Assembly: GCF_003589595.1 (NCBI RefSeq)
Contig: NW_020653750.1
Span: 737,393-801,392, forward strand
Source of the DNA: Hyposmocoma kahamanoa
Lineage: Eukaryota; Arthropoda; Insecta; Lepidoptera; Cosmopterigidae
Direction of reading: 5' to 3'
DNA length: 64,000 nt
The position numbers and the translations under genes are program-made. The notes below the pieces were generated by a model. The model had not been told where the DNA came from, made no database searches, and worked only from the letters and a program-made list of their open reading frames with translations. Each line of letters starts with the position of its first letter. Within the stretch, counting starts at the first letter, position 1. Of the stretch, positions 22,207 to 34,117 are shown in pieces.

Positions 22207-22373
22207 ATGAGTCAGCAGACCTTACGAATTCATCTAGGTGCGTTTGTTATAGATCTGTGTCGTTGGTTTTAACCACTTATTTGATGTAGCGCCATCGCTA
22301 CACCGGTGAGAAATTTATCAAAGTTTTTTTTCACTCAAGCAGGTACCTTTATTTGACTAAATTAAAATTTTTA

Positions 22374-22500
22374 TGGCTTACATTTATTTCTCTCGTGTGT
22401 TTGGATGCCACTTGTAGTTCTCTATGTGTGTGTTCGTGGCACCCGTGACACAGGGATCCCCTAGTGCGGGGCTATGAGTGTGTATGCGTTATTAAAATAA
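22374..22500 (+). mobile_element. SINE family D body (D3)
   Basis: TACATTTATTTCTCTCGTGT, then GTGGCACCCGTGACACAGGG and AGTGCGGGGCTATGAG, ending in ATTAAAATAAATAT. The tRNA head is missing. Confidence 0.7.
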
Positions 22501-24860
22501 ATATGCTGTAATAGTGACGCTACGATACGTTTTAGGTTTTTCATCGGTACTGTTTTTCGATTGATCCAAACTGGTCTCAATCGGAGGGCTGAATTAAACT
22601 CCTGTGACTGCGCCTTTAATTGAAGTATTTTAATATACAATCACATAAAAAACGTTACTTTCATAATAGCTTAATTTTCACATGCTCACCACTACGTAAT
22701 ATTTATAAATTACAAACTCAGAAATATCTACAGTAATCGGCCCGAGCGTAACCGTCTAAGGGACAAGTTAAAAAGAGAAATTTTTTATAGAACATGCAGC
22801 TCCTGTAAAAGCTTTTAAAAACTAAAAATAAAAAAAGAAGGCGTTAAATGTAAGCGCGTTTTGCCACAGTCTATGAAAGTTTAATGGGAACAGTAAAACA
22901 TTTTTGTTATAGGATTTATGTAAATATCATCACGTACATAAATATGATGTTATTTTTACATTAAATAAACTTAAAGAAACATGAAGTAATTCTTTTTTTA
23001 AAATACGAAGAACATGAATGATGTGCTACAAAGCCCAAGAGCAAAACGGTTTTGACGCTTTAGGACTTTGACTTTATTAAGACACGAGCCTTTGGCGTCA
23101 AATTTAAAAAAATAATAGGATATTCCAATCAATGCCCACCCTTACAGCTTTGCAGAAGTCAATTAAAGCAATTAAAACTATGAATAATTTATGTACGATA
23201 ATTCAAAACGCGGCTTTGGATAATTTTTTCTTCCTTTATATCTTTTACTATTTCATTTTCTATGTTAGGTACGTTTAGTGTATTATTTCCTTTATTGAAC
23301 AATACGTAAATATTTGTTATTTAAATATATTTTTTTCATTACCTGTACTTTGCGATAAAGTATAGTAATAAATTACTTACACTAAACATTTTTTATATAT
23401 TTGTGAAATAGCATTAAACTAGGATTGCTGGAAAAGCAAACATTATCTAGCTTGTTAAGGGTAGCGTACACGCGGCACTTTAAAAAAGCGGCACTTAATT
23501 TTTCCCTCATTAATGACCGACAACTGTTAACAGCATTTAGCTGGTCAAAGGTGAAAGAAATTTAGTTAACGGCGTTATTTCATTTTTATGCCTTGCTCTA
23601 TTGTATCCCAATAGATCAGTCTCGGTGGTTTTTAGACATTTTCGAGATTGAGTTTTTCCTGTCTCGGAAATATCGATCATTATGTATTTTTTTATTCTGA
23701 TTACACGAACATGATAACACGCTAGAGTGGAGCTTAATATAATATGTGACGATTGAAGAATGATAGTAATAAAATTTATATTATAAAAACTATATTAAAC
23801 GCTGATTGTTTTTTTACGTATTCACTATAAAAATGAAAAAATAAATGACTTGCATGAAAATAATTTTATAATTTGAGTTAATTAAGGATTTAATTAAAAT
23901 ATCGTAGTTTGACCCCCCAAAAAACCAAGCCTACAAGTATAGAAATCTACTTTTGAAGTCACAGAAATGTCTGTGTTTGAAGTAGTCTCAAAACTCTCGT
24001 TTTTCCCGGAATTTTCGAGACCGAACCGACCCTCGATATTTTTCCAGAAACGTGGAAATGCAGCGAGATGAAAGCTCTAATGTAAGACGCAAGCAAAGCA
24101 CAACTCGGCCCTTTATATTCTACTGTTGAATAAATGGGATATAACAAAAAGGTGCCACTATATTTCAGCTAGTATGGTATTTATGATTACGAACAACACC
24201 TGCGAAAAATAAATCCGCACACGTGTAAGAAAATTTGTGTTTCGCGACTTTAGTAATGATTTTTTTAGGTTCTTTTTTTGCATAAGTACAATCATCAAGT
24301 GAAATATGGCGAGGCCTTTTTGCTAATTACCTTGCAAACATCATTCCAAACAAGGACAAACTGCCGTATTTACCGCTGCGGACGGCGGTAGTTGCAGTAA
24401 ACCGCCTATATCCAATAGAGCTGATTGGAAGAAAGCAGAGAATGGTTGTCCTGGTTTCTTTGGACACCTAATTAGTAGTTAAAAATAAAAGAAACAACAT
24501 AATAAGATTAAAATAGGGCGAAATACTATGGAGTGTCGAGGTTGTACCCCGAAGTTTTCAGCAGACCCAATAAGATGCCGAGATTCCTGGAGCAGCTAGG
24601 GTGACATGAATAGGACGCACTACACGCAAAATAAGCGCCTAGACGTCGAGTTGTGGATACCAAACGTTAACCGTTACACCAAAATTCATATCAATGTAAA
24701 TTTTGCTTTGAATTGCCCACATAAAATAATTGTTAAAATTAGATTTAACGTGAATAGTGGTGCGAATTATGCAAGTAGCCGTTAAATGGCCCAGCTGCGG
24801 GTGGTGTTGGCAACAGAGTGACAGCGGAAAGCGACTACTACTCCATGTAGACTATCCCTT
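22501..24860. other. No gene recognised
   Basis: AT-rich. The frame 24147-23959 has no known domain. 24355-24425 could encode RTAVVAVNRLYPIEL, which resembles the end of a BEL/Pao DUF5641 segment, but it is too short to call. Confidence 0.35.
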
Positions 24861-24861
24861 G

Positions 24862-25120
24862 GTTTATTTATTTATTAAACGACGAGGAGGATCTCAACTT
24901 CGACTGTTTTATTTTGTGAGTATGTTACGCAATTGCTCCAACATTTGTGAACTGATTTCGATGATTCTTTTTTGTTTGAAAGTGGGTACCTCAGTAGTGG
25001 TATTATTAAAATTTGGAGAAAATATTCCACCTGTAAGAGTAAATTAGGAGATGAATCCGATTTATTGGATTTCACGTACTTTCCATTAACCGATTTCAAG
25101 AAAACTTGGCACATAAATTG
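24862..25120 (+). repeat. Family B repeat without LTR (B4)
   Basis: GGAGGATCTCAACTTCGACT, TATGTTACGCAATTGCTCC, TCCACCTGTAAGAGT, then AAATTAGGAGATGAATCC. The LTR target region is uninterrupted, with GGC lost at that point. The distal end may resume near 25285 (AACTTTTGAGGTCGGGTT). Confidence 0.7.
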
Positions 25121-26355
25121 AAAATAAAATGTTACCATAACACTCCACCACGGTCATTAGAAGTGATAGTGTAAATGTCAGATAGACGAGAGGAATTCCT
25201 CAACAGTGCACAGCAAGTACCTTGTGTCTGGAATCATTGGTTTGTTTTGATGAGGACTTCCATATGTATTTTAGTTATCGGATAAGCAAACTTTTGAGGT
25301 CGGGTTATTTTTTACAAAAAAGGTATAATTATTTAATATGGCTCAAATACAATACGTTACATATTAAAAAAAAAACATTTAAGAGTACTATGCATGCTAA
25401 ATGTACTATTACTATAGTACTAATGAAAAGTACGCAGGGCATTATACATGTCTGTCTAAAGGTAGCTGGACTATTTTAATTTAAATTTGCACTGAATAAT
25501 CTGATTTCCCTCATCTGATTACTAGGCATCCGAGATATACGTTATATTTATCGAACCTTATCAATGCGTGATACAAATAATAGTAAAAGCAGTGAAATCA
25601 GGCAAAACAAAAACATTGAGTTGTTGATGATGATTATCATCGGTTGATGATGACTATATTTTTGGCCCCGTGAATTGGTGAAAATGAACTCGAGGCGTCT
25701 CGTTAACATGTGTTTAAGCTATTTTACCCTATGTTAGAAAACGTGGACCCGTTAATAATAAATTTTATCTTTATGAATATTCATGAATTCTTGCCGTAAT
25801 GATGTCGTTATATTGTTGTATGACATTGTAATGAGAAAATGAAAATTGTGAAGTGTGGTTTGTACATTATTATTTGTGTCTTTATTAGAATGGTATAATC
25901 CAATTTATCTTATTAGTACGCGCGAACATGCGTGTGCGTGTGTTTGTGTCTGGTGAGCTTACGTGCCTGCGTGCGGTAGCGTATGTGAGCGTGTGTCTGT
26001 GTGCATGTTTGTATGTAGAATACACTTGCTATTTATACGCGTACGTGCTTTGTGTAAGTTCATTTATTAGCTGTGTTAGTCGATTGTGCACACGGAACTT
26101 TAGACACGCAGCGCGTGGACCACGTCGACATATTAATCAAAACAATGAACCACAGCTGTAAATATGAGTGTGCGATGCGTGGCGATCGATTGACTCTTTT
26201 TTGTTGGATTTTCTCTTGCCTAGGTTGGACAACATCATGGCCATCTTGATTTTAAAGGTTGTCGCTCCAAAGGGGAGGTGGTACAGCAAAAACACCGTTC
26301 CCTCAATTTAAAGAAGTTTAATAGTATAACTGAGAAGACGAAGATTATCTTAAGC
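25121..26355. other. No gene; GT-rich stretch
   Basis: 25925-26035 is rich in GTGTGTG steps, so the 77-codon frame at 25928-26161 is probably simple-sequence artefact. Confidence 0.4.
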
Positions 26356-26560
26356 TTAGATCAGATTCTTATGACACAGCACTCCATTCTTTTGGAAGAA
26401 ATTTGAATGACCCACTTCAATGTGGATTTTGATTTCTGGAGCGTGGTCTCCACTGTATGAAAGTTCCCAAATAATTGAACTTATTGACCTTTTCCAGTAA
26501 GGTAAATGTATCAATCTTTGACACTGTCCCAAAGTATGACACTTCTGCATTTTTTGAAAA
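26356..26560 (-). pseudogene. LINE reverse transcriptase C-terminal fragment
   Basis: Two overlapping minus frames join at a frameshift: LLEKVNKFNYLGTFI followed by SGDHAPEIKIHIEVGHSNF. The YLG step followed by an EI-RI-A-AF pattern is the region just after the catalytic palm in non-LTR reverse transcriptases of the RTE/Jockey kind. There is no endonuclease and no YADD box. It is short and dead. Confidence 0.6.
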
Positions 26561-26778
26561 AATAAGAAAATAGATATTGATAGAACTACAAACCGTGTTA
26601 AATGGAGATACCAGTAATGGCATATATGAATTCCGTTTAGAAGCTTTCATCGATTCACTCAATATTTTTTCAATGTAGCGACTGTTTTTGCGAACGGATG
26701 ATCCAAGTTGAAAGTGCGTTGGTGTTCTTACAAAAGTCGACTTTGAGTAGTTCGAGTGCATTTATTAGTCGGAATTTT

Positions 26779-26947
26779 ACTAATGTCAACTATTGGTTAC
26801 AGGTATTGTGCAATGAGAAAATCCCAACAAGGATGTTACATTATTCGGAAGATGATGTATTGAAGGCGACTGATGAAGTGTCTAAAGGGATTCCTATAGC
26901 TGCACAATGAAAATATTTTTAATGTTACTTCAAACTATATATGTTAT
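26779..26947 (+). repeat. Exon-like duplication, copy 1
   Basis: 169 bp nearly identical to 27306-27477. It differs by two substitutions and a 3-bp indel, so the duplication is recent. Confidence 0.9.
26803..26910 (+). pseudogene. Possible terminal exon, pipsqueak-like HTH start (copy 1)
   Basis: A splice-acceptor-like TTGGTTACAG is followed by an open frame: VLCNEKIPTRMLHYSEDDVL then KATDEVSKGIPIAAQ and a stop. The YSEDDVLKA-DEV-KGIPIAA pattern resembles the first helices of pipsqueak-type helix-turn-helix domains, found in BTB transcription factors and pogo-like transposases. The domain would be cut after about 22 residues. No upstream exon was identified. It may be a captured or truncated exon; function is unknown. 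Confidence 0.4.
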
Positions 26948-27305
26948 TAATTATCTATAAGTGTATTAAAAGTGTTAGATAACTGTACAAACAATTTGTG
27001 TTATGTATTTATTGATGTATATCGTTTATATTTTATTTTAGACGCCTGTCAAACACACTGGAGCAAAGTTTCAACGTTTAGTAGTGGTTGACACGTATGT
27101 CAAGCACTCGTATAAATGAATATATTTTAAGCCTTTATTTCGAACATTTGGTAACGACGGAGAACGATGGTTTGGATGACTCTGTTAGTGGCAAGTTTCT
27201 AAGGATAATTTGAGTAGTGTGTGATATGGGTGTCGAATACTGTTTTAGTATGGGGACCCAATCCTTGACAGTCGTATGTTGAGGTGTCAAACACTAGGAC
27301 GTATA

Positions 27306-27477
27306 ACTAATGTCAACTATTGGTTACAGGTATTGTGCAATGAGAAAATCCCAACAAGGACATTGTTACATTATTTGGAAGATGATGTATTGAAGGCGAC
27401 TGATGAAGTGTCTAAAGGGATTCCTATAGCTGCACAATGAAAATATTTTTAATGCTACTTCAAACTATATATGTTAT
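27306..27477 (+). repeat. Exon-like duplication, copy 2
   Basis: 172 bp; partner of 26779-26947. The 3-bp insertion keeps the reading frame. Confidence 0.9.
27330..27440 (+). pseudogene. Possible terminal exon, pipsqueak-like HTH start (copy 2)
   Basis: Same acceptor and frame as copy 1, with PTRTLLHYLEDDVLKATDEV in place of PTRMLHYSEDDVL. The S-to-L change and one added residue are the only protein differences; the stop is at the same place. Preservation of frame after duplication could be chance, given how few changes there are. Confidence 0.4.
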
Positions 27478-28472
27478 GATCGTATGGCATTTAAATTTCA
27501 TTTTTCTATAAGTATCTTGCAAAGATTTATTATTAATTTTAATAAAAACATCTCGAATGATTTTGTTTTTTGTTCTTTTATTAATTTATTGTTATAAAGT
27601 AATCAATCCAATCAAATAACTATGAAATCTTACCTACATACCGCCCTGTCACTCTGATCTTACTTTCCCATGGTCAACTATTGTGACATCAGAATTTTTG
27701 TCCGTCATACACTGGTATATTTTTAGAGGTTGCGGAAATATGGAATGTTTTAATTTAAAATTTTATAGTTTCTAGAAGATAAATGACAAACCGTTTAATA
27801 TGTTAACATACCTAGGTAGTCAGTATGGCTTTAATTACTTTTTTGGCAAAATACGTGGTCTTCCGTTTAAAAGCGTCCCAGTGATTGCACCTTATTTTTG
27901 ACCCAACAAATAGGTTTAAATTATCTCGTGGCTTCTTCAAAATCAACAACTTGTTTAAATGATTACAATAAATTCACATATAAAGCAAAAAATTTCTCAT
28001 CCATGTCTGCAGTAAAATTATTAAAATCCTTTAAAATTATTAAAATATTGAATAAGTACCTAATAAAAATACCATACCTTACGTGACAGCTCTCGAAAAT
28101 GTTCCGTACGCAAATAATTTATCACAGTCGTGTCAACTAGGCTTTTACCAAAAAACACCTTTTCAAAAAAGTTGCTGGAATCAATTTACACGTCCTTGTA
28201 CGAGTATGTGATTGATGGCTTCAAATGTGGTAACACATTTACATGCACGCGATATTTAGGTAGATGTTTTATAAATTAAAAAAAACACATAAAATCGATA
28301 GCAGTGGCAAAAAATCCGTAAAACGATTCTCCCCGGGTTGCATAAATAAATGTAGGCCCTAGCCAAATTCGCTGTGTATGTGAATGTCAACAAACAAAAA
28401 TATATGATTTTTACGGTTTTCGCCTCAGACTGTTTTACAGTTAGTACAACTAAATATTTTTCCTCGAAATTC
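27478..28472. other. No feature recognised
   Basis: AT-rich; 27898-28086 is open but low in complexity. Confidence 0.4.
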
Positions 28473-28610
28473 GATTAGGCCAGGGGTTCCCAAACTTATT
28501 TTGTCTACTGCCACTTTGAGAATAAATTATTTTTTTGGGCCCCCATTTTTTCACCTACTTAAAAATCACTATAACTTCAAATTAAATTATTGTGAGCTTT
28601 ATTTAGCTCT

Positions 28611-30280
28611 TTAGCTCTTTTTAGTAAGCAGCGTTGTCACAGCACTAAAACCACGTTCACACAAATATGACGATGGTAATGCTATCAAGAATCGTTGAAC
28701 GATTGACCACAATCCAGGGTACAATTGTGAGATCGGTTTTTGTAGCCAAAATTCTTGGTAGTCATTTTTGAACTTGATTTTTATTTCCTCGTTCGTTGTC
28801 AATTCTATAAGTTCTTCTTCCAGCTGAGGTGATATTGCTGTGTTGACATTTGAAAACGGATCCAACACCCAGCCTGGTATTTCTAAGTTCAAAATGTCCT
28901 GGTATCGTTCGGTGAAGTTAATGTGGAGGTTTTCCAAATGTTGGCAGTAGGCAAACTAGTCGTCGTTACTGTAGGATACTGATAAATTTGGAAAATTGTG
29001 AAACTCACGTCTGTCCATAATCTTTTTGTGTAGAAGCAGTTTTTCTGCGAAAGCAGCAACGTCAGTTTATGTTTTAATTAAATTCAGTTCATCGCCTTGC
29101 AGTTGGAGATTCATGTCGTTAAATAATTTATACAGGTCTGTCATGTAAGCTATATCATTATTTGATGTAATGAGCTTGTTGCACATTTCTGTATCTTTAA
29201 TTTTCAAGAACTCTATCACAGAGTCAAACAGGTTATAAAATCGAGTCAGACAATTGCCTCTTGATAGCCAACGAACTTCAGTATGAAACAACAAACGGTT
29301 GAAATCTTCGTCATTTGTAACACAAAGCTGATGAATCATTCGAAAAAGTGTTGCGGATTTTATTGACTGCTTTGATGACATATTGCAGTGATTGAAATAG
29401 TCGTTCACTTAAATTTCTAGCAACTAAATGTTGTCTATGAATAACGCAATGTACAGCAAGGATATCTGGAATGTTATTTTTTAAGTACGCTATGAAGCCC
29501 TTATGGCACCCTGTCATAGCCGGAGCGCCATCCGTAGCAACTGATATAATATTTTTCAAGGGAATCTCTTTCTCATCGCAAAACTTTTCCAATGTATTGA
29601 ATATGGTTTCACCCGTTGTACCGGTCCCTAAATTTCTAGCAAATAATAGTTGTTCACAAATTTTCTCAGCTTTAATAAACCTCACGTAAGACAGCAACAA
29701 TGCTTCATTAGTTGGTAAAGTGGACTCATTGAGCTGAATTGAGAATTGACTAGTCCTCAGATGATTGCACAATGATTCTTCAATGTTTTCAGCCATTTCA
29801 TCAATTCGTCTTTGCACAGAATTATTACTCAAAGGAATTTTTCGGACAATACCTGCGGCCGGTTTATGAAGCACATTAGTTATTACTTCCTTTATTGCTG
29901 GCAAAATTAACTATTCTCCGATGTTGTGTGGTTTGCCTTTTTGAGCAATTAACAAAGAGATATTGTACGAGTCGAAGTCCGTCGTCATCTTGCTTAGCAA
30001 CCGCCGAAAAGAGTTTTGCTACACTTGGCTGAGTATTATGCTTCTTTTCTAGGTTTTGAAAATATGCTACATTTTTGTCTTTCTTATCTAGATGCATTTT
30101 ATTCAAATGATCTTGCAGTTTTGAAGGCTTCATTGCTTCATTCGAAAATGTTTTTAGACATAGAAGGTACAAAGGCGACGATGGGTTTGTAGGATTTTCA
30201 ATGAATCCGAGTTTAATATATTCCGCACAGTATTGCCGTCTCTTCTTTTTACTTCCGACATTCTTTAGTTTTGAGAAATA
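28611..30280 (-). pseudogene. ZBED5/SCAND3-like hAT transposase, broken
   Basis: The transposase of the surrounding hAT element; intact relatives bind DNA through a BED zinc finger and cut with an RNase H-like core. Order on the minus strand: BED region (30280-30070; KLGFIENPTNPSSPLYLLC, AMKPSKLQDHLNKMH), core (29904-29311; ENIEESLCNHL, SVATDGAPAMTGCHKGF, VHCVIHRQHLVARNL), middle (29408-29067; LFHTEVRWLSRGNCLTRFYN) and the hAT dimerisation tail (28937-28611; YPGLWSIVQRFLIALPSSYL then CERGFSAVTTLLTKK). The first zinc-finger Cys is Tyr (LYLLC). Frameshifts occur near 29890 and 29360, and in-frame stops near 29066 and 28950. DGAPAMTG and CERGFSA are the most diagnostic motifs. Confidence 0.9.
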
Positions 30281-30824
30281 CGTAAGAAAGTGTTGAACTT
30301 AAGTACTGATTATCTATTACGCGCGAAACCGCAAATGAAAATAAAATAAATATTACGTTGTTTGTATAGGATTGCATAAGCAGCACGCACCGACAGGAAT
30401 AAGACAAACATGCATTAACTCGTTTATCTCATTCAACTCTGAATCGTACTTAACAAGTAAGAACAAGTATTCTATGAACCAGCCGATTGATACAGGAATG
30501 CACAAATCGGGTTATTTAACAAAAACTTGTTAAAACATGATTGCCCGAGGTCTATTATCTACGAAAATGACCTATTTATGAATACTAATAACTATTAAAA
30601 TGCTAAACTGTGTCTGTTGCCTTTTTATTTGTTTGTTTGTGTCTACTTTCATTTCGAAACGGAGCTACCGATTGACATGATATTTATTTTATTTATTCAA
30701 TAAAACAGGACAAATATTTGAACTACACGAAGAGAAATATCGAACCGAGTTAGTTTAAGCAACCTCTTAATTAATATTAGCTCACAAGTTGTAGTCGAGA
30801 GTCGAGAGCTCAGTCGGAGTCTAA

Positions 30825-30999
30825 GTGTCGTATTCCAGAACTCTACTCAATACTCAAGTCAGGACTTGAGCATTGCAGTGAGCACTGAAAATCATACTCA
30901 AGGACTTGCCATTAGGGTCGTATTTCCAGTGCTTGAAATCATACTCAAGTCTGCTCAAATCCTGACTTGAGCATTGAGTAGAGTTCTGGAATACGAGCA
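30825..30999. mobile_element. MITE-1 copy a, nested in hAT
   Basis: 175 bp; starts GTGTCGTATTCCAGAACTCT and ends in its inverse AGAGTTCTGGAATACGAGCA. TAA flanks it at 30822-30824 and 31000-31002. It has an internal third copy of the terminal motif (GGGTCGTATTTCCAGTGC). Confidence 0.8.
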
Positions 31000-31002
31000 T
31001 AA

Positions 31003-31167
31003 GTGTCGTATTCTAGAACTCTACTCAATGCTCAAGTCAGGATTGCACTGGAAACACAAGCACTGGAAATACGACCCTAATGGAAGGGACTTGAGTATGA
31101 TTTCGAGTGCTTTAAACCATACCCAAATCCTGACTTGAGCATTGAGTAGAGTTCTGGAATACGACCC
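31003..31167. mobile_element. MITE-1 copy b, head-to-tail with copy a
   Basis: 165 bp; shares the TAA at 31000-31002 with copy a and has TAA at 31168-31170. Ends are GTGTCGTATTCTAGAACTC and GAGTTCTGGAATACGACCC. Confidence 0.8.
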
Positions 31168-31551
31168 TAAGAGTCTTCCTAGATGAAATTATAAATTTCC
31201 CCCTAAGCCTCTACACAACGCCCCTATTTTTTTCTCTTCCCTTTAGGCCTGCAGCGCCCACAAGTGGGCGTCCCGCCCACTTTGGGAAAGGCTGGATTAG
31301 GCTATTGGTACTACTAATCTTGAAGTCATATCTGTGATGAATTTTGTTTTATAAAAGTTTCAAATTAATAGTAAGTGATTTGAAACCAACATAAAAATTA
31401 CAAATGTATAACTGTATCATCCCTAATGATTTTTTGATTTGAAGGGAGAGATTTCAAAAAAAACAATTGAGTTCGAGAAATAATGAAAGTTCAGAATCGG
31501 AAATTGGTGCTAAATTGGTAATAAATTAATACAATGACGAGAAACACACAA

Positions 31552-31750
31552 CTTTTCACCTCACTAGCTCGGAAAGGCTTTTTCTCATTACATATCTGCG
31601 CGCAAAAGCAGTTTCTTCACGCTAGCGTGAAAAAGGTTTTTGAAATTCGAGCTTGACGATGGAAACTTTTTCTTTCCATGAAAAAAAAAAGACCCGTTCA
31701 ACTACGCGATTTGTCGAGAAAGAAAGCCTTTCCGAGCTAGTGAGGTGAAA
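31552..31750. mobile_element. Family E TIR element, complete (E2)
   Basis: Starts CTTTTCACCTCACTAGCTCG and ends in the inverse CGAGCTAGTGAGGTGAAAA, with matching GGAAAGGC/GCCTTTCC extensions; arms of about 29 bp are nearly perfect. The interior is non-coding, with a hairpin CACGCTAGCGTG. No transposase. Confidence 0.8.
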
Positions 31751-31949
31751 ACGTTCTATTCCTATGCCATCATTGGTTGCCTGACAACGTTTTATTATAA
31801 AACATTCTATGTAGAATTTGGCTAGAGTATAGGTTTGAAATCCACTTGTCCCCACCAGGGGGGACAGCTGGTAGGAAATAGTGTATAGGCCATTATTCTA
31901 GCTGACAATCAACTCGTGCAACTTGATAATTATCAAATTCAAAGGTAAT

Positions 31950-32110
31950 GGAAATGAAACTATTAGTACGGATCCAAATCGCGTATATTTAGTTTTTCAA
32001 ATAAACTTCTGTTTCGGGTCTTTTTTCAGGTCCCATGCTCACAAATCATCAACCAGTTATATATAAAATTTCTGTAACTACAGTGAAAAATAGGGTGGTA
32101 CTATACTAGA
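31950..32110 (+). repeat. Family I fragment
   Basis: GGAAATGAAACTATTAGTAC, AAATCGCGTATATTTAG, TTTCGGGTCTTTTTTCAGG and ATCAACCAGTTATAT, matching the order in 43190-43482. Confidence 0.65.
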
Positions 32111-33323
32111 TAGAACATAAATTCTTTGACATATACGATTAAATGGCTATATGCCGTATCGTTTTAAGTATGAGTTTATATGGCAAGGCAAACTGATTGA
32201 GATCGAGGTATGAGAGTTTTAGAGCAATCCGCGGGTACAAGCGAGAAAGAAAGTTGGTCTCGGTAAGGTGCTATATATATTTATAGCACTATATATATAT
32301 AGCACTATAGCCTACTAAGGCCCTGGGTACATCAAAATCTATATAGTATGTAAGTGATTCGGATCCAGATGATATTATTCCTACGAATAAGAAAAATACT
32401 TGTGTACATTATACCGAAAATATTGCATTTAAATTTTGCACTATAATATTCGACATGACCATAGAGTAAAATCGAAAAATATGTTTCTCGTACAAAACTG
32501 AGGGCACACTTGCTTGGGCCTGAAGCATTTAATTATATTTAGTACATTTTAAAGTACATTGTCCCTTTAAAGATTTTTACATTATAAGTTCGCTAGGTCT
32601 TAGGAGGATACAATAAGTAAGAACCTTATACTGTAAGTGTGACGTCCCATAAATGTGTAAAAATAATATGTTTTTGTTGAAATTAATAACGGCGGATGAA
32701 TTGATAACGTATCCTATATATGTATATATAACGTATAAATAATGCTTTAGTGTTTTTAAGTAAATAATAATAATTTATTTTGCAGAACTCCGGAACTACA
32801 CTTGGTAGTGCGTACAATGAACAAAGTAAAAAGCATCACAACGTATGTAATACATACAAAAAATAGCAGTAGTATTAAAATATATGTAAGCTGATGTTAA
32901 AAAAAGGAAAACCTGTGTTATAAGTACCAGCCATTTTGTAGTGTTATAGTAAAATATACAATTTTCATTACACAGTACGTCAAAACCAATACACCCATGA
33001 AAAAGACTACTTTCAGGCCGAAAGAAAGTAAGAATTTGAAAAATGAATTTGGCCTCGCGGCCTTAGATTACTTACTTTATATTTGTATTTTATATACATT
33101 ATAAAAAGTCTGGACGTTCACTAAAGGTTACAGTAGAATTATCCCATTAAGAAATAATTTAAAATTCATTCGCTTTTATGTAAATATTATTATAACATTA
33201 GCGAGCTGGGTACCGTGCAAGGGAAATTAGGTAAAACCGATAATAAAAATGTATAACTTATTAAAATCGTTAAAGTTAAAGTAATAATAATCAGTTTAGC
33301 AAACCATAACTTAAATCCATGAC
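32111..33323. other. No gene; AT repeat
   Basis: 32264-32308 is an imperfect TATATA and GCACTATA array. The rest is AT-rich with nothing recognised. Confidence 0.45.
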
Positions 33324-33326
33324 TAA

Positions 33327-33506
33327 GGGTCGTATTCTAGAACTCTACTCAATGCTCAAGTCAGGATTGGAGTATGGTATGGTTTAAAACACTCGAAATC
33401 ATACTCAAGTCCCTTCTATTGGGGTCGTATTTCCAGTGCTTGAAATCATACTCAAGTCTGCTCAAATCCTGACTTGAGCATTGAGTAGAGTTCTGGAATA
33501 CGACTC
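33327..33506. mobile_element. MITE-1 copy c
   Basis: 180 bp between TAA duplications (33324-33326 and 33507-33509). Ends are GGGTCGTATTCTAGAACTC and, inverted, GAGTCGTATTCCAGAACTC. The internal GGGTCGTATTTCCAGTGC recurs at about 33424. Confidence 0.85.
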
Positions 33507-33924
33507 TAAGTGCCCCACAGCAATACTTTTAAAGCTGAATCAATCGTGTGTCTGAAACAACTTTTGATTAAGTTAGTTATAGAACTTTGATAAACTTTGA
33601 TAATGGAACTTGAGTAATCTGACCGCGACTCGTAAACGTTTCATGTCAAAACTCAATGACTCCATTATAAACGTATCAAACACACAAAAGCGTCGTCATG
33701 ATCTCAAACTTTCCTTCTGTTATAAATCTACAGTATATATTTTTACTGTATTTAGTACAGTTGAGCGAGTACAGTTAGCATCAAAGTAATCTGAACATAA
33801 CAATCATCAAGTCAAAGTCGGCAATATCATACCAAATATATCAGACCACTCAGTATGTTATTAAAATATATAAATGAACACATATTTGTATATTTGATAA
33901 AAATCAACCATAAAATAAAATGTT

Positions 33925-34066
33925 TCGTTCCACGGCTTAGTTGGTATAGCGTCTGACATGGTATGCTAAAAGACGTCGGTTCGAATCCGGCCGGATCGAA
34001 GGAAATTTTTTTCTGGGTGTTTGATCTTTGTATTAATAATTATAACAAACTAGTGGAGTAATTTCA
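33925..34066 (+). mobile_element. tRNA-derived SINE family C (C1)
   Basis: Head with A box CGGCTTAGTTGGTATAGCG and B box GGTTCGAATCC, then the body TCGAAGGAAATTTTTTTC and GATCTTTGTATTAATAATTA, to ACTAGTGGAGTAATTTCACA. Pol III transcription from the internal boxes is expected of an active copy. It folds poorly as a true tRNA and has the family C body, so it is a SINE. Confidence 0.8.
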
Positions 34067-34117
34067 CAAAAAATAATTGAATATCAATTCAATAAAAATT
34101 TAAAGTCAACCATAAAG

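Larger units (their letters stand above)
28481..31294 (-). mobile_element. hAT transposon, full length, dead
   Basis: Bounded by an exact 8-bp target duplication GATTAGGC (28473-28480 and 31295-31302), the hallmark length for hAT elements. The termini are CAGGGGTTCCCAAACT at the left and, inverted, CAGCCTTTCCCAAAGT at the right. A broken ZBED-type transposase lies within on the minus strand. Two MITEs (30825-31167) inserted upstream of the transposase, so about 2.45 kb is the original element. Confidence 0.93.

Noticed and set aside
24355..24430. BEL/Pao DUF5641 end (RTAVVAVNRLYPIEL)
   Set aside because: Only about 20 residues resemble the family, with no neighbouring pol sequence or LTR.
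25928..26161. 77-codon Val/Cys-rich frame
   Set aside because: It is explained by the GTGTGTG-rich composition.
33925..34001. A functional tRNA gene on the plus strand
   Set aside because: The same body occurs at 59771, 45112 and 22078; the cloverleaf is poor and no terminator follows the head.
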